Assembly: GCA_002005505.1 (NCBI GenBank)
Contig: KV908395.1
Location: forward strand, 485,709-534,535
DNA length: 48,827 bases
Reading direction: 5' to 3'
Origin: Botryococcus braunii
Taxonomy: Eukaryota > Chlorophyta > Trebouxiophyceae
The notes below the pieces were generated by a model that was not told the DNA's origin, did not search any database, and saw only the letters and a program-made list of their open reading frames with translations. Positions 35,583 to 48,827 of the stretch are shown piece by piece. Numbering within the stretch: position 1 is the first letter of the stretch; each line of letters starts with the position of its first letter. Both the position numbers and the translations under genes were made by a program.

Positions 35583-36699
35583 ACTGAGTTGAAATCGTAC
35601 AACTTATATCAGACATATGATGTTATGTAAATGGTGAGACCGACAACCAGAAGATATGGGTATGTTCATTGCAAAAAAGAATCAGATATGCCCCCCCCCC
35701 CCCCCGGGGCATGAGTCCCATAGGCTCTATTCTTCAACAGACATGAAAGACTGCTTTCTACATTACAGACGACTGCTCATAACATAAAAAGCTGCGCTGA
35801 GGAAGTTAACAACTTCCGAGGCTGTCTTCGTGCCCTTGACAAGACTCCTCATCACAGAACCATGTGGCAGATCAAGAGTGGTTTCTCCCCTGTCACGTGT
35901 ACACATGTCCTCCCCCTGTTCCTCCGAATTCGAGAACATGGCGCAAAAGCTGACGAGCTGCAACGATGTTGGGCCGTTTCGCGTTCGTTCCTGGTCATAC
36001 CATGTAATGGTTTCAGCGTTCTGCCCGCGGTCTTGGGGATTTTGCAGCGTGACACTTACGACACAGGGGTTTGAGTGCCAGCTATATTTTACTTTTCTGC
36101 TGAGAGTCTCTTGAGGCAAGAAGTTGCCTCTCTTGCCTCAAAAGACCCTAGACCATGTGTTAAAAGAGACACAACGTAGGTCCGGAACAGAATCGCGTTG
36201 AATTACCCAAAAGCAATATCCTCCTAGGGCCCTGTCCATTGGCAACGGGATTTCAGGATTTGGCCTGTTGAGGAGGAGTCACATGCATGGGCATTACCCG
36301 TTGAGGAGGAGTCACATGCATGGGCATTTGGAAATAAATTACGTCACTACATGAGTAGAACATAGTAATGCTTCAGCCACTACATGCGTTACGCCCTTTC
36401 CCTGAACTTCTTGAAACACTGTACAGCAATGGTTAGCTGCAATGTTTGATGCACTGTTGAGAAATGTGGCGTTAACAGTCTTTCCTTCAGGTCTTTAGAC
36501 TCTTCCAAGGGGAAGTGGAGGAATGTGCCCCGTTGGGCTTCTCAAGCTACTTCACGTGTCTGTTTTGCAAATCCCCTGTGCTTCCTTACCGGCCACATTT
36601 ACATTCAACCGTGTGCATTCCCACAGATCTGGTGTGCTTTCTTACCGCCCACGCTTTGACAAAGCAGCTTCGTTCAAAGCGGAGAAAAGCAAGGGACGA

Positions 36700-40682
<3,983 letters not shown>

Positions 40683-41550
40683 AAAATAGCTCCACCTACA
40701 ACCCCACGAACCTCCCCAGCCCCCCGTGACCTCACAAGTAAAGCTATAAAGTTTACAGTTAATGAATAGTTACGAATAAGTTGTAACTTAATTTTGAAAT
40801 CTAAGAATCTAGTAGATAAATTAGATTATGTAAAGGATACAGAAAAAACTCTCCTCTTTCTCGCATACAGCGAAGAATACGAAATTTTTTCTCCGCCTTT
40901 CCTAACCCACGTGCCCCACGTGCTCCTCTGGGTCTCACCCAAACCTTCAGTGACACGTGCGGCCATGCACACATAAAACTTTAACACTTGGTTATACTGT
41001 GGGGGTTGTGAGGGCGGTTGTGAGCTCTCCAGACAGAGGGTTCTTTGTTACCCCCCCCCCTTTTTTTTTTTGGGGGGGGGGGGGGGGGACCGTAGGTGTG
41101 GGCCCAATGTGACATGCTCTTTCTTGGTTTCCAGGGTTTTCCTTATTAGTCATGTTATACACCGGGGGGAGGGGAAATAGGTCAAATCCACGGGGTCACA
41201 CTGCCGGGAGTATTGGGGTGGGAGTTTAGGGCTCTCGCCCCCATCTTCCTGTTTCCTTCCTAATCCAGCGAGCCCACTTGTGCCTGGCCGCTCAAGAGCC
41301 TGCCCATGTGCTGAGGGATGGTCGGCTTTAGGGCAACGGCGGGACCATCGACTTTTCTCCCCACCTACTCTGGGGTCTTTGAGGTGAGTTCTAAACGCGT
41401 GCCCGCGTGCGGCCTGGCCACGCCCCCGCATGCATGTGGGCCGCTGCAGGTTGGGGGCGGGCAAGAAAGGGAGGGGACGAGCGAGGCAGGGGAGACGGGA
41501 GGGAGGGGAAGAGGGGAGGGGGAGAGCGCGGAGGCCCTAGGGGGGGAGGG

Positions 41551-41955
<405 letters not shown>

Positions 41956-41989
41956 GGTGAAGAAAATAGGGAGGAGCAACAGCTCTCAC

Positions 41990-42912
41990 CTGCTCAGCCC
42001 ACCGAGTTTGAAGCCTTGGCCTCGGGGAGGACCAGGTACTCAAGGAGAGCACCCATGGCCGGCACTCCAACATACAAATCCCTTGGAAGGAGAGCCCCGC
42101 AAAAGCCTCCTCCTGGAGACACCAGAGCGATGTCATCTTTTGCGATGAAGGCTTGCTGATTGCACAGCAGCTTCCCGACCCGTGCCTGCTATGGTGCTGC
42201 TACCCCTGCTGCCCCCAACCCGGAATTTGTTCATTGCTGAGAATCAAAGAAGGCTTTCAGAATCAAAGAAGGCATTGAGAATCAAAGAAGGCTTTGAGAT
42301 GCTGTTTAGAACAAGACAGCGGCTGTTTCGGGCCCCACAGAGCCTTAGATACACGTTTTCTGAGGCTGAAGTGCATGCAGTGAAACACATTTCTTTAACG
42401 GGTGGGGACAAGAGGGGGGGGGGATGGTAATTGAAAGCCTTCAAGGGAAACCTCAGCGCTAGTTTGACTTCACTGTTCTGTTATGAACACTGTGCGTCGG
42501 CATTTGGTTTGGGGTCAAAGCGTTGCAGGCGCTTTGTATCTTCTTGGAATTGATGATGAATACCTGTCAGGGCAAATAGGTATTTAGAAGCGTGGCAGCT
42601 TGCCTGCCGCCTGAAGCTCGTTCAAAAGATCTTGCATTTGTGGTGTTCGAGCCCGCAAAAATTGGTAGCCGTAGTCGAATTGAAACCCATCTACTCTCTT
42701 GGTTGACGCTGGGCCTCCTGCACTCACCACCACGCCCCATGCAACGGAAACCCTTCTTGATTGCGGAATAAATGCCGTAACTTCACCAAACTTACCTGGA
42801 CCTCTGCCACCCATGTCCCACACACATACATCAAAGGCCTCGCGTAGCCGTCTGGCACCACCAGGCTTGACAATTCTTCAACGATGACGGCGATCCTCAT
42901 CGACAAAACCAT
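41990..42912 (-). pseudogene. Truncated, decayed duplicate of the FAD amine oxidase
   Basis: Matches exons 1-3 of the oxidase but ends there; no copies of exons 4-6 follow. Exon 1 (from ATG 42912) has a one-base deletion and reads VEELSS where the working copy has GGGLSG, so the nucleotide-binding motif is gone and the frame shifts. Exon 2 (about 42717-42604) keeps a readable RASTKRVDGFQF-like sequence. Exon 3 (about 42197-41990) has a stop codon (42189-42191) where the working copy has the tryptophan of AAPW. Parts of the exons remain well conserved, so decay is fairly recent or the sequence has been partly homogenised. Confidence 0.9.
42238..42300 (+). repeat. Three short tandem copies of GAATCAAAGAAGGC
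   Basis: Units of about 20-21 bases at 42240, 42260 and 42281. Copy 1 of the duplication (39840-39880) has only two, so the third arose after or was lost since the duplication. Confidence 0.8.
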
Positions 42913-43372
42913 CAGAACGACCCACACCTCAAGAATTTGACAATAATTATCCGACATCTAGCTCAAATCAAAAAGAGGGCGCTCTGTACTGGTATGCGAC
43001 ATGTTGATCTCCCGTTGGTTGAATCGCGATGACAGTGAGAAATTCACAGCAGCTCTTCCCGTGAGGCACATGACTAAAATCTGAACACGTATTGTGTAGA
43101 TTTCCCGTGCTAGACCACGCAAGGAAAATGTATGAAGCTTTAATCTATCGGCCGTACATGCCGTACACGTACCAAACCAAGTGTCCTTGTACCCAATAAC
43201 GAAGAAAGCATTAGACCAAACAACTCATACACAATAAGCTACGCCCATAACTTCAGTGGAGTGAACCTTAGAGATCATTCCGGCTTATGGGAGGACGTGA
43301 CTCTGCAGCCCCAACTTACCCTTTGCATGGTGGTTCAGGATGCAATCTGATGTCCCACAACTTTCAAAGCCG

Positions 43373-43966
43373 ATGGTAAAGGCCGATAACTCTTCGAGAA
43401 TTAAGTATCGCTTTGCATCAGGGACTGGAGACTTTCAGTCATTTGCAATTCTAACAAAAGAATACTACGACTGGTGAGTCTAAAAAAGTTCAGATAGTGC
43501 AAAGGGCGTGGGAGCTATTGGGGGTCATATGTATTGGGTACCTTACATTATCTTGACATTTTTGTCCATGAAAGGCTGGCACAGCAGGTGATAAGTGCGG
43601 ACTGCTTGTGTCCAAACTACTATATTCTGTAAGGGTCTGTTCATGGGAACCAGGCTTGGAGAAGATTTATGCTTTCAGGACTTTGAAAAGGAATTGGCAA
43701 GCTTACCTGGATGTTATTCTCATCCCCATGGGGATATTCTCATAGCCTCGATAGAGGAAGAGGAGGGTACATGGACAGATGTTGGCAGCGTCGCCTTGCG
43801 GCCTGTAAAAACTGGTTTGTTGGCGGGTGAGGCGCAGCTTGGTGAGCAGGATCATGCAATGTTTAAAATCCTTGATATGCATGCTTACAACTGCTTGCTT
43901 TTTTTGACCTTGCCCCTTAACCCCCCTCCCCCCCACCCACACACCCACTCACCCACACCCCCCCCC

Positions 43967-44034
<68 letters not shown>

Positions 44035-44048
44035 AGGGGGGAGGAGAT

Positions 44049-44111
<63 letters not shown>

Positions 44112-44599
44112 TGTGTGTGTGTGGGGGGGGGGGGGGGGCTGGGCTGGCGTGATCGACATAGTTGGCCTGTGTAAACATCTTGTAGTGCAGCATCTTGAAT
44201 GCAGAGAATCGAGTCTGTGTATCTTGTAACCACCGAGCACACCAGTGGGGATGTTAACAAGACTCGGGGGTTGCAGGGCCGCTGTGTGAGGTAAAGCGGT
44301 TGTTTGTACGCCCGGGCGTGCAGAGCACGGGCATAGGGAGGGAGCTGATGCACATGATTCTTGATGCAGCAGCGGCGAAAGGGTACAAGGCTGTAGTGCT
44401 GGACACCTTGGAAAGACTTACGGCAGCCAACAAGCTGTATGCTGGATTGGGGTTCGAGCAATGTGCCCCTTACTATCGCAACCCCCTTCCAGGGGTCATT
44501 TACTGGTATAAGGGTCTCGACGTCAAGTCGCATAAGGGTCGTATAGAAGGGTCTCGAGTGGACTTGAGACTTGCGGGACCCGAAACTCGAGTCCCCTAG
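43373..44599 (+). CDS. GNAT-family N-acetyltransferase
   Basis: Predicted acetyl-CoA-dependent acetyltransferase, substrate unknown. Exons 43373-43473, 43654-43826 and 44277-44599 (TAG) join in phases 2 and 1; total 597 nt, 198 residues. A second donor at 43842 is equally in phase and adds five residues. Family features: DLCFQDFEKELASLPG, the strand VGSVALRP, then CEVKRLFVRP and the acetyl-CoA loop QSTGIG (pattern Q/R-x-x-G-x-G/A), followed by YKAVVLDTL, ANKLYAGLGFEQ and PYYRNPLPGVIYW. The last 25 or so residues after YWYKGL are not typical of the family and derive from a stretch with GGTCTCGA / TCGAGTCC dyads. The second intron holds (CA)n, (GA)n and (GT)n. Start ATG 43373 is the first in-frame Met with a matching donor. 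Confidence 0.87.
43920..44140 (+). repeat. C-run, (CA)n-(GA)n-(GT)n microsatellite, G-run
   Basis: (CA)n 43970-44003, (GA)n 44004-44030, G-rich, (GT)n 44052-44123, G-run. It fills the middle of the last GNAT intron. Confidence 0.97.
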
Positions 44600-44613
44600 G
44601 GGTTGGTCTTCTA

Positions 44614-44750
44614 GTACGGTTGGCAAATGTACGGTTTCGTACACTGTACGGTATACGTCTCGTACCCCCTATACGTACCGTACCCTTAGCTAGAGTACGG
44701 CTGAGTGTACGGTTCGTCCAGTACCAATCCGGTACACTTTTGGTACTGCA
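44614..44750. repeat. Cluster of GTACGG / CCGTAC motifs
   Basis: At least eight occurrences of TACGG, CCGTAC or GTACC within about 135 bases just after the GNAT stop, several as overlapping dyads such as GTACACTGTAC and GTACGTACCGTAC-like strings. Confidence 0.75.
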
Positions 44751-44944
44751 CTATCACTTGCAGCACATTTTCGCACCAGGGGCCAGAAAAACCGGAACTT
44801 CATGTAATTAGATTGTTGATTGTCTCAAATCAGTAAGAAGATCTGCCTAGATTTGCAAAATCTTGGGACTTTTGCCGCCACTTTCCAGTGAACATTTTGG
44901 GACTTGCGATTTTGTATCGCTGTCTGATTAAATCACCTGTGCTC

Positions 44945-45535
44945 GCAGACCACCACTCAGTGACGGTGACGCTGCATTGCAACTGCGGAAAATGAAGTCG
45001 GCCTACGCACCCCGTGCGCCGTTCATGGCCACATGCGGCATATGTGAGGTCTGAAACTTCACTTTGACGACGCATACTCAGCAATGTCATTGATGTTATC
45101 ATGTCATCACTGGATTTCCTCATCTGCATGTCATGAAAACGTGTACTGTATCGTCGCTTGTGCATGGGATATAAATAAGAGAATTTCCCTCCCCCATAAC
45201 AGTGTGCTGGAACAGTCATTGCTATCCTCATCTTTGTCGCTCATTCACGGTGGCGGTGCATTGCAGCCGCGGAAAAGGAAGTCGGCCTACGCACCCCATG
45301 CACCGTCCATGGCCGCATGCGGCATATGTGCGGTATGAAACCGCACTTTTGACGAAGCGTACCCATCAATCTTATTCTAATTGGCATATCATTAGGGAAT
45401 TTCCGTATCAGCAATTCATGAACACCTGTCATGTAACGTCCCTTGTGCATGTGTGGGGAATTAAATATATATAAAACTGAAGCTTCTTTCCATAACACTC
45501 ACTCCCCGAACGCTCATTGCTATCCTCAGCTTGCT
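44945..45535 (+). repeat. 285-bp direct tandem repeat with TATA-like boxes
   Basis: Two diverged units offset by 285 bases (GCATTGCA at 44973 and 45258). Shared blocks include GTCGGCCTACGCACCCC, GGCATATGTG and CATTGCTATCCTCA. Unit 1 has GGGATATAAATAAG (about 45166) and unit 2 TTAAATATATATAAAAC (about 45462), each followed by a CCATAACA segment. No open frame is conserved. Confidence 0.85.
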
Positions 45536-46046
45536 CTCAAAAGTTTCACTTGTATATTACCTAGAAGCCACGGACGAAACCGACCTTAACGTTTCACTTG
45601 GATGTGACTACCTTCATCCGACCCACCCACCCACCCACCCACGTTAAGTTCCGTAGACGGGTCACAGTGCGCTTTCTCCCAATCCGTCACTGCATAATTT
45701 GTGCCGGGTGCACGCTTGCAAAGTTTCCTTGAATTGTGGTCACAACTTACGTAAGTGTACCATCCGTAGCCGACGTCATACATTTTGCGGGCTTGTCTTA
45801 TATATGAGTAGCCAGAGGGTATTCTACGTTAGTAGCTTCAAATTACAGATGCCGACGAGAGTAAAGTCCAACTACCAATGTCAACGGGGCATGATCCTCA
45901 ATTTGGACACATCAGATGCTTTTCACGTCAGTTGGTACCTTATCCTTATAGCAAGTTTTACCATTTACCATCAATGGTATGAACGTGTGGAGCACCTGCC
46001 TTGTAGCCTGAAGCTGCATGGCCATGGCTATTGTTGTCTCCACGTT
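45536..46046. other. No gene seen
   Basis: Contains a short (CCCA)n tract at 45620-45640 and a 135-codon plus frame (45699-46106) without recognisable motifs that runs into the palindrome. Confidence 0.45.
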
Positions 46047-47225
46047 TCCAAGCGTTGTCATTTTTGGTCAGCGCTAAGCCTGCAGGAAGTGTGCCGCTAC
46101 GCCTGAAGGCTTATTTGCATTGCGGAAATTCGTCTTGGCGTGACGGCACACTTATATTAGGCAACATATATGTAGTCCTACCCATGAGTAATCAACCATG
46201 CACAGGTTTCACTTGCAAGCTTGAAAACAATATTTCAAAATGTTCAGGACAAATGCAAAAATACATGTTCAAACGACTACTTTACGAGAACGAGAACACT
46301 AGTGTTATCCACATTTGAAAATCATGCAATTGGGGTCCCTAAATTTAAATTTAAAATAGGGAGTTTAAACTTCTAAGCCTTCTTATGCCCAGTTGGCTGC
46401 GTGGGGGATACAACGCATCAGACCTACGTCTTGAATCGGGCACATGCCACCATGACTCCTGTCTTCCTTATGCACTTGCTGCGCCCGACACATACAAATT
46501 ACGAAACAACGGGCCGGTGATCCCTGCGCTGGTCCGTCTGGACGACATCTCATGGGCCGCGATCCCACCAGAGAAGTATTTCCAACCTCATCTTATGCAA
46601 GCATATTCAAACTATCCAAAGGGCTCAACATGAGGCTGGAAATATCTCCGTTGGGATCGTGGCCCATGAGATGTTATCTATGCAGATCAGCGCAGCGTTC
46701 ACGGGCCCGTTGTTTCGTAGCTTGTACGTGTCTGGTGCCACATGCATCAGGAAGATAGGAGTCACAATGGCACGGGCCTGATTCAGGACTTGGAGCTGAT
46801 GCGTTGCATTTCCCAACACAGCCACCTGGGCAGAAGAAGGCTTAGAAGTTCCGGGACCACGATTGCATGCTTTTCAAATGTGGATATATCGCACTTGTTT
46901 GACTATATAGCACTCGTTTGAACATGTATTCTTAGCACTTGTCCTGAACATTTTGAAAGCTTGTTTATATGCTTGCAAGTGAGAGCTGCGGATGTGTATA
47001 GTTGATTACTCCCGGGTAGGACTCCCTTTGACGGGGCCAGGATTGGCCCCTAGCAGAGACATGCGGGAGGCAGTCTGAATTCATGGCCTAGACTGAGACC
47101 CGACGAAATGGCCGGAGACATTCATGCGACATGTTGCCTTCTAATAATTACATGCATAGCGCGAAATCGTCTCGGCATAGCGGCACACTTCCTCAGGGCT
47201 CACCAAAAATGACCGTGCTTGTGGT
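46047..47225. repeat. Large inverted repeat (foldback), arms of about 0.57 and 0.6 kb
   Basis: Arm 1 (about 46047-46600) is the reverse complement of arm 2 (about 46635-47225) with substitutions and a few indels; spacer about 35-40 bases near 46615. Matching blocks: GGAAGTGTGCCGCTA at 46086 with its complement near 47180, TCAAAATGTTCAGGACAA at 46234 with its complement near 46945, CTACGAAACAACGGGCC-type block at 46500 with its complement near 46715, ATCTCATGGGCC at 46548 with its complement near 46660. Both arms encode, toward the centre, a peptide with APDTYKLRNNGPV and DDISWA / DNISWA. Arm 1 has a TTTAAATTTAAAATA insertion. Confidence 0.93.
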
Positions 47226-47300
47226 TTGTGGTTTTGGTTGGTCCTTTGGGTTTGTGGTCTTGCCCGGTTTTCGGGCTCTCCCTTCTTCCCCCCACCACAT

Positions 47301-47840
<540 letters not shown>

Positions 47841-47877
47841 CCCTCCCCCCTCGCGTTTTTCACTATCCCTTTTATAG

Positions 47878-47990
47878 TTAAGAGTGAAGCCTATTCTATC
47901 CCTTTTGTCTCTGGCCCCTAGATTCTGCGTACCCGCATGTAAGATTTATAGTGTGCGGTTAGGATAGGCTTCACGTTTTCTTCTAAATAC
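47878..47990. repeat. Dispersed motif, copy 3, with an inverted partner
   Basis: GTGTGCGGTTAGGATAGGCT at 47951 followed by TTCAC and TTCTAAATA matches the copies at 5361 and 27919. An inverted, diverged copy (AGAGTGAAGCCTATTCTATC) lies at about 47882-47901, about 50 bases away, so the pair may be terminal inverted repeats of a small element. Confidence 0.65.
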
Positions 47991-48013
47991 CGCAGGAAGT
48001 GCGCCGCGGGTCA

Positions 48014-48805
48014 TAGAGCACTGCGTTTCGACGCATCTCTTGCCCGTGGCAAAACAAGACCTTGAGTCCGGTGCTTTACATCGGGAAGTGGGTCCCCTGT
48101 CCGAAGATGCTTCGGCTCTTTGGCACTCGCCCCCTGACATTGGGATACGTGCGACCGCATGTATTTTGGAAATCCTGTATGATGCATCCATATGGTGGTA
48201 GCTGATGTGGTGGTAGCTGGTCATGACTCTTGGCCGTCGCCGTTATCTTGACGCATGTTTTGGGGCATGCCTTTTTTGGGGGCCGTCTCCATCTTTACCA
48301 CCACCTTTAAACTCAGTACTTTCCATGTTACATGTTACTTTACACTTTCATCGCAACTTCCTTCACCCCCGTTCTTTTCCTCTGCTTCCCCCCGCGGCCC
48401 TTTTTCCCGGCCCCATGTTCCCCCGTCCCTCCCTTCACCCGTCCCTCCCCCCTCCCCCCCCTCCTTTCCCCCACCCTCCTGTTTCTCCCCCCCCCCTTTT
48501 TGGCAGGTTCTCTCCCCCTTAAAGCTTTCACCCGTTACTCCCCTCCCTCCCTCCTTCTCTACACCCCCCCCCCACTATGTGGCCCCGAAATATGCGTCAA
48601 GATCTAGATAACCGCGACGGTCAAAAGTCAACTACCACCATTATACAGGTTTCCAAAATACATGCATGTATCCGGATGTAAGGGGTTGGAATGCCAAAGA
48701 GCCGAAGCATCTCCGGAAAAGGGACCCTCTTCCCGATGTTGAGCGCCGGACTCAAGGTCTTCTTTTGCCACGGGCAAGAGATGCGTCGAAACGCGGTGCT
48801 GTAGC
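48014..48805. repeat. Second long inverted repeat, arms of about 0.22-0.25 kb
   Basis: Arm 1 (about 48014-48259) and arm 2 (about 48589-48805) are reverse complements. Shared blocks: CGTTTCGACGCATCTCTTGC, CCTTGAGTCCGG, GATGCTTCGGCTCTTTGGCA, GCATGTATTTTGGAAA and ATCTTGACGCAT (arm 1 sense). The spacer, 48260-48588, is C/T-rich with C-runs and no coding signal. The window ends 22 bases after arm 2, so the outer boundary may lie beyond it. Confidence 0.93.
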
Positions 48806-48827
48806 ATTTCCTAGGGTATAATGCTCA

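Noticed and set aside
35763..36119. 118-codon minus frame between GET1 and the oxidase
   Set aside because: No recognisable motif, no flanking exon with matching phase, and a competing frame is equally open.

Overview
This is a eukaryotic nuclear window. It carries short exons with GT-AG (and some GC-AG) splice sites, long introns, and very large dinucleotide microsatellite arrays ((CT/GA)n, (GT/CA)n, (TA)n, homopolymer C/G and A). The recognisable proteins look most like plant and green-alga homologues: an ELC/TSG101-type ESCRT-I subunit, a plant-type pseudouridine monophosphate glycosylase, inositol-pentakisphosphate 2-kinase, a GET1/WRB-type receptor and a renalase-like FAD amine oxidase. 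A green-lineage organism, probably an alga with inflated introns, is the best guess. I cannot name the species.

Layout, left to right. 1-5.6 kb: no secure gene, one huge composite microsatellite (3.4-4.3 kb) and a possible first exon. 5.6-7.2 kb (+): DnaJ-type cysteine-rich zinc-finger gene whose two introns are mostly microsatellite. 10.5-15.1 kb (-): pseudouridine-5'-phosphate glycosidase, five exons. 16.5-22.1 kb (+): TSG101/ELC, nine exons, with a duplicated splice acceptor, a long inverted repeat and a 49-bp minisatellite in its introns. 24.3-26.2 kb (-): conserved membrane protein of unknown function. 28.2-32.8 kb (-): IPK1, six exons, about twice the usual length. 33.5-34.4 kb (+): compact GET1/WRB gene. 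36.7-40.5 kb (-): FAD-dependent amine oxidase, six exons. 40.7-43.1 kb: a tandem duplicate of the 5' half of that oxidase locus, decayed to a pseudogene. 43.4-44.6 kb (+): GNAT acetyltransferase. 44.6-48.8 kb: no gene; tandem repeats and two large inverted repeats (about 0.6-kb and 0.22-0.25-kb arms).

The gene order shows divergent pairs sharing short upstream regions (PsuG/TSG101 and IPK1/GET1, plus the oxidase locus and GNAT around the duplication) and convergent pairs between them. The genes do not form one pathway; they look like unrelated housekeeping functions (nucleoside salvage, ESCRT sorting, phytate synthesis, tail-anchored protein insertion, redox, acetylation).

Most gene models rest on exon-by-exon reading of family motifs. 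Exon phases and total lengths close to multiples of three for PsuG, TSG101, IPK1, GET1, the oxidase, GNAT and the membrane protein, which is good internal support. The most unusual material is not protein coding: large foldbacks, a duplicated splice site, two GC-AG introns with the same donor, a stop-free 93-nt intron, and dispersed short motifs. All homology statements come from recognition of family motifs, not from a search.
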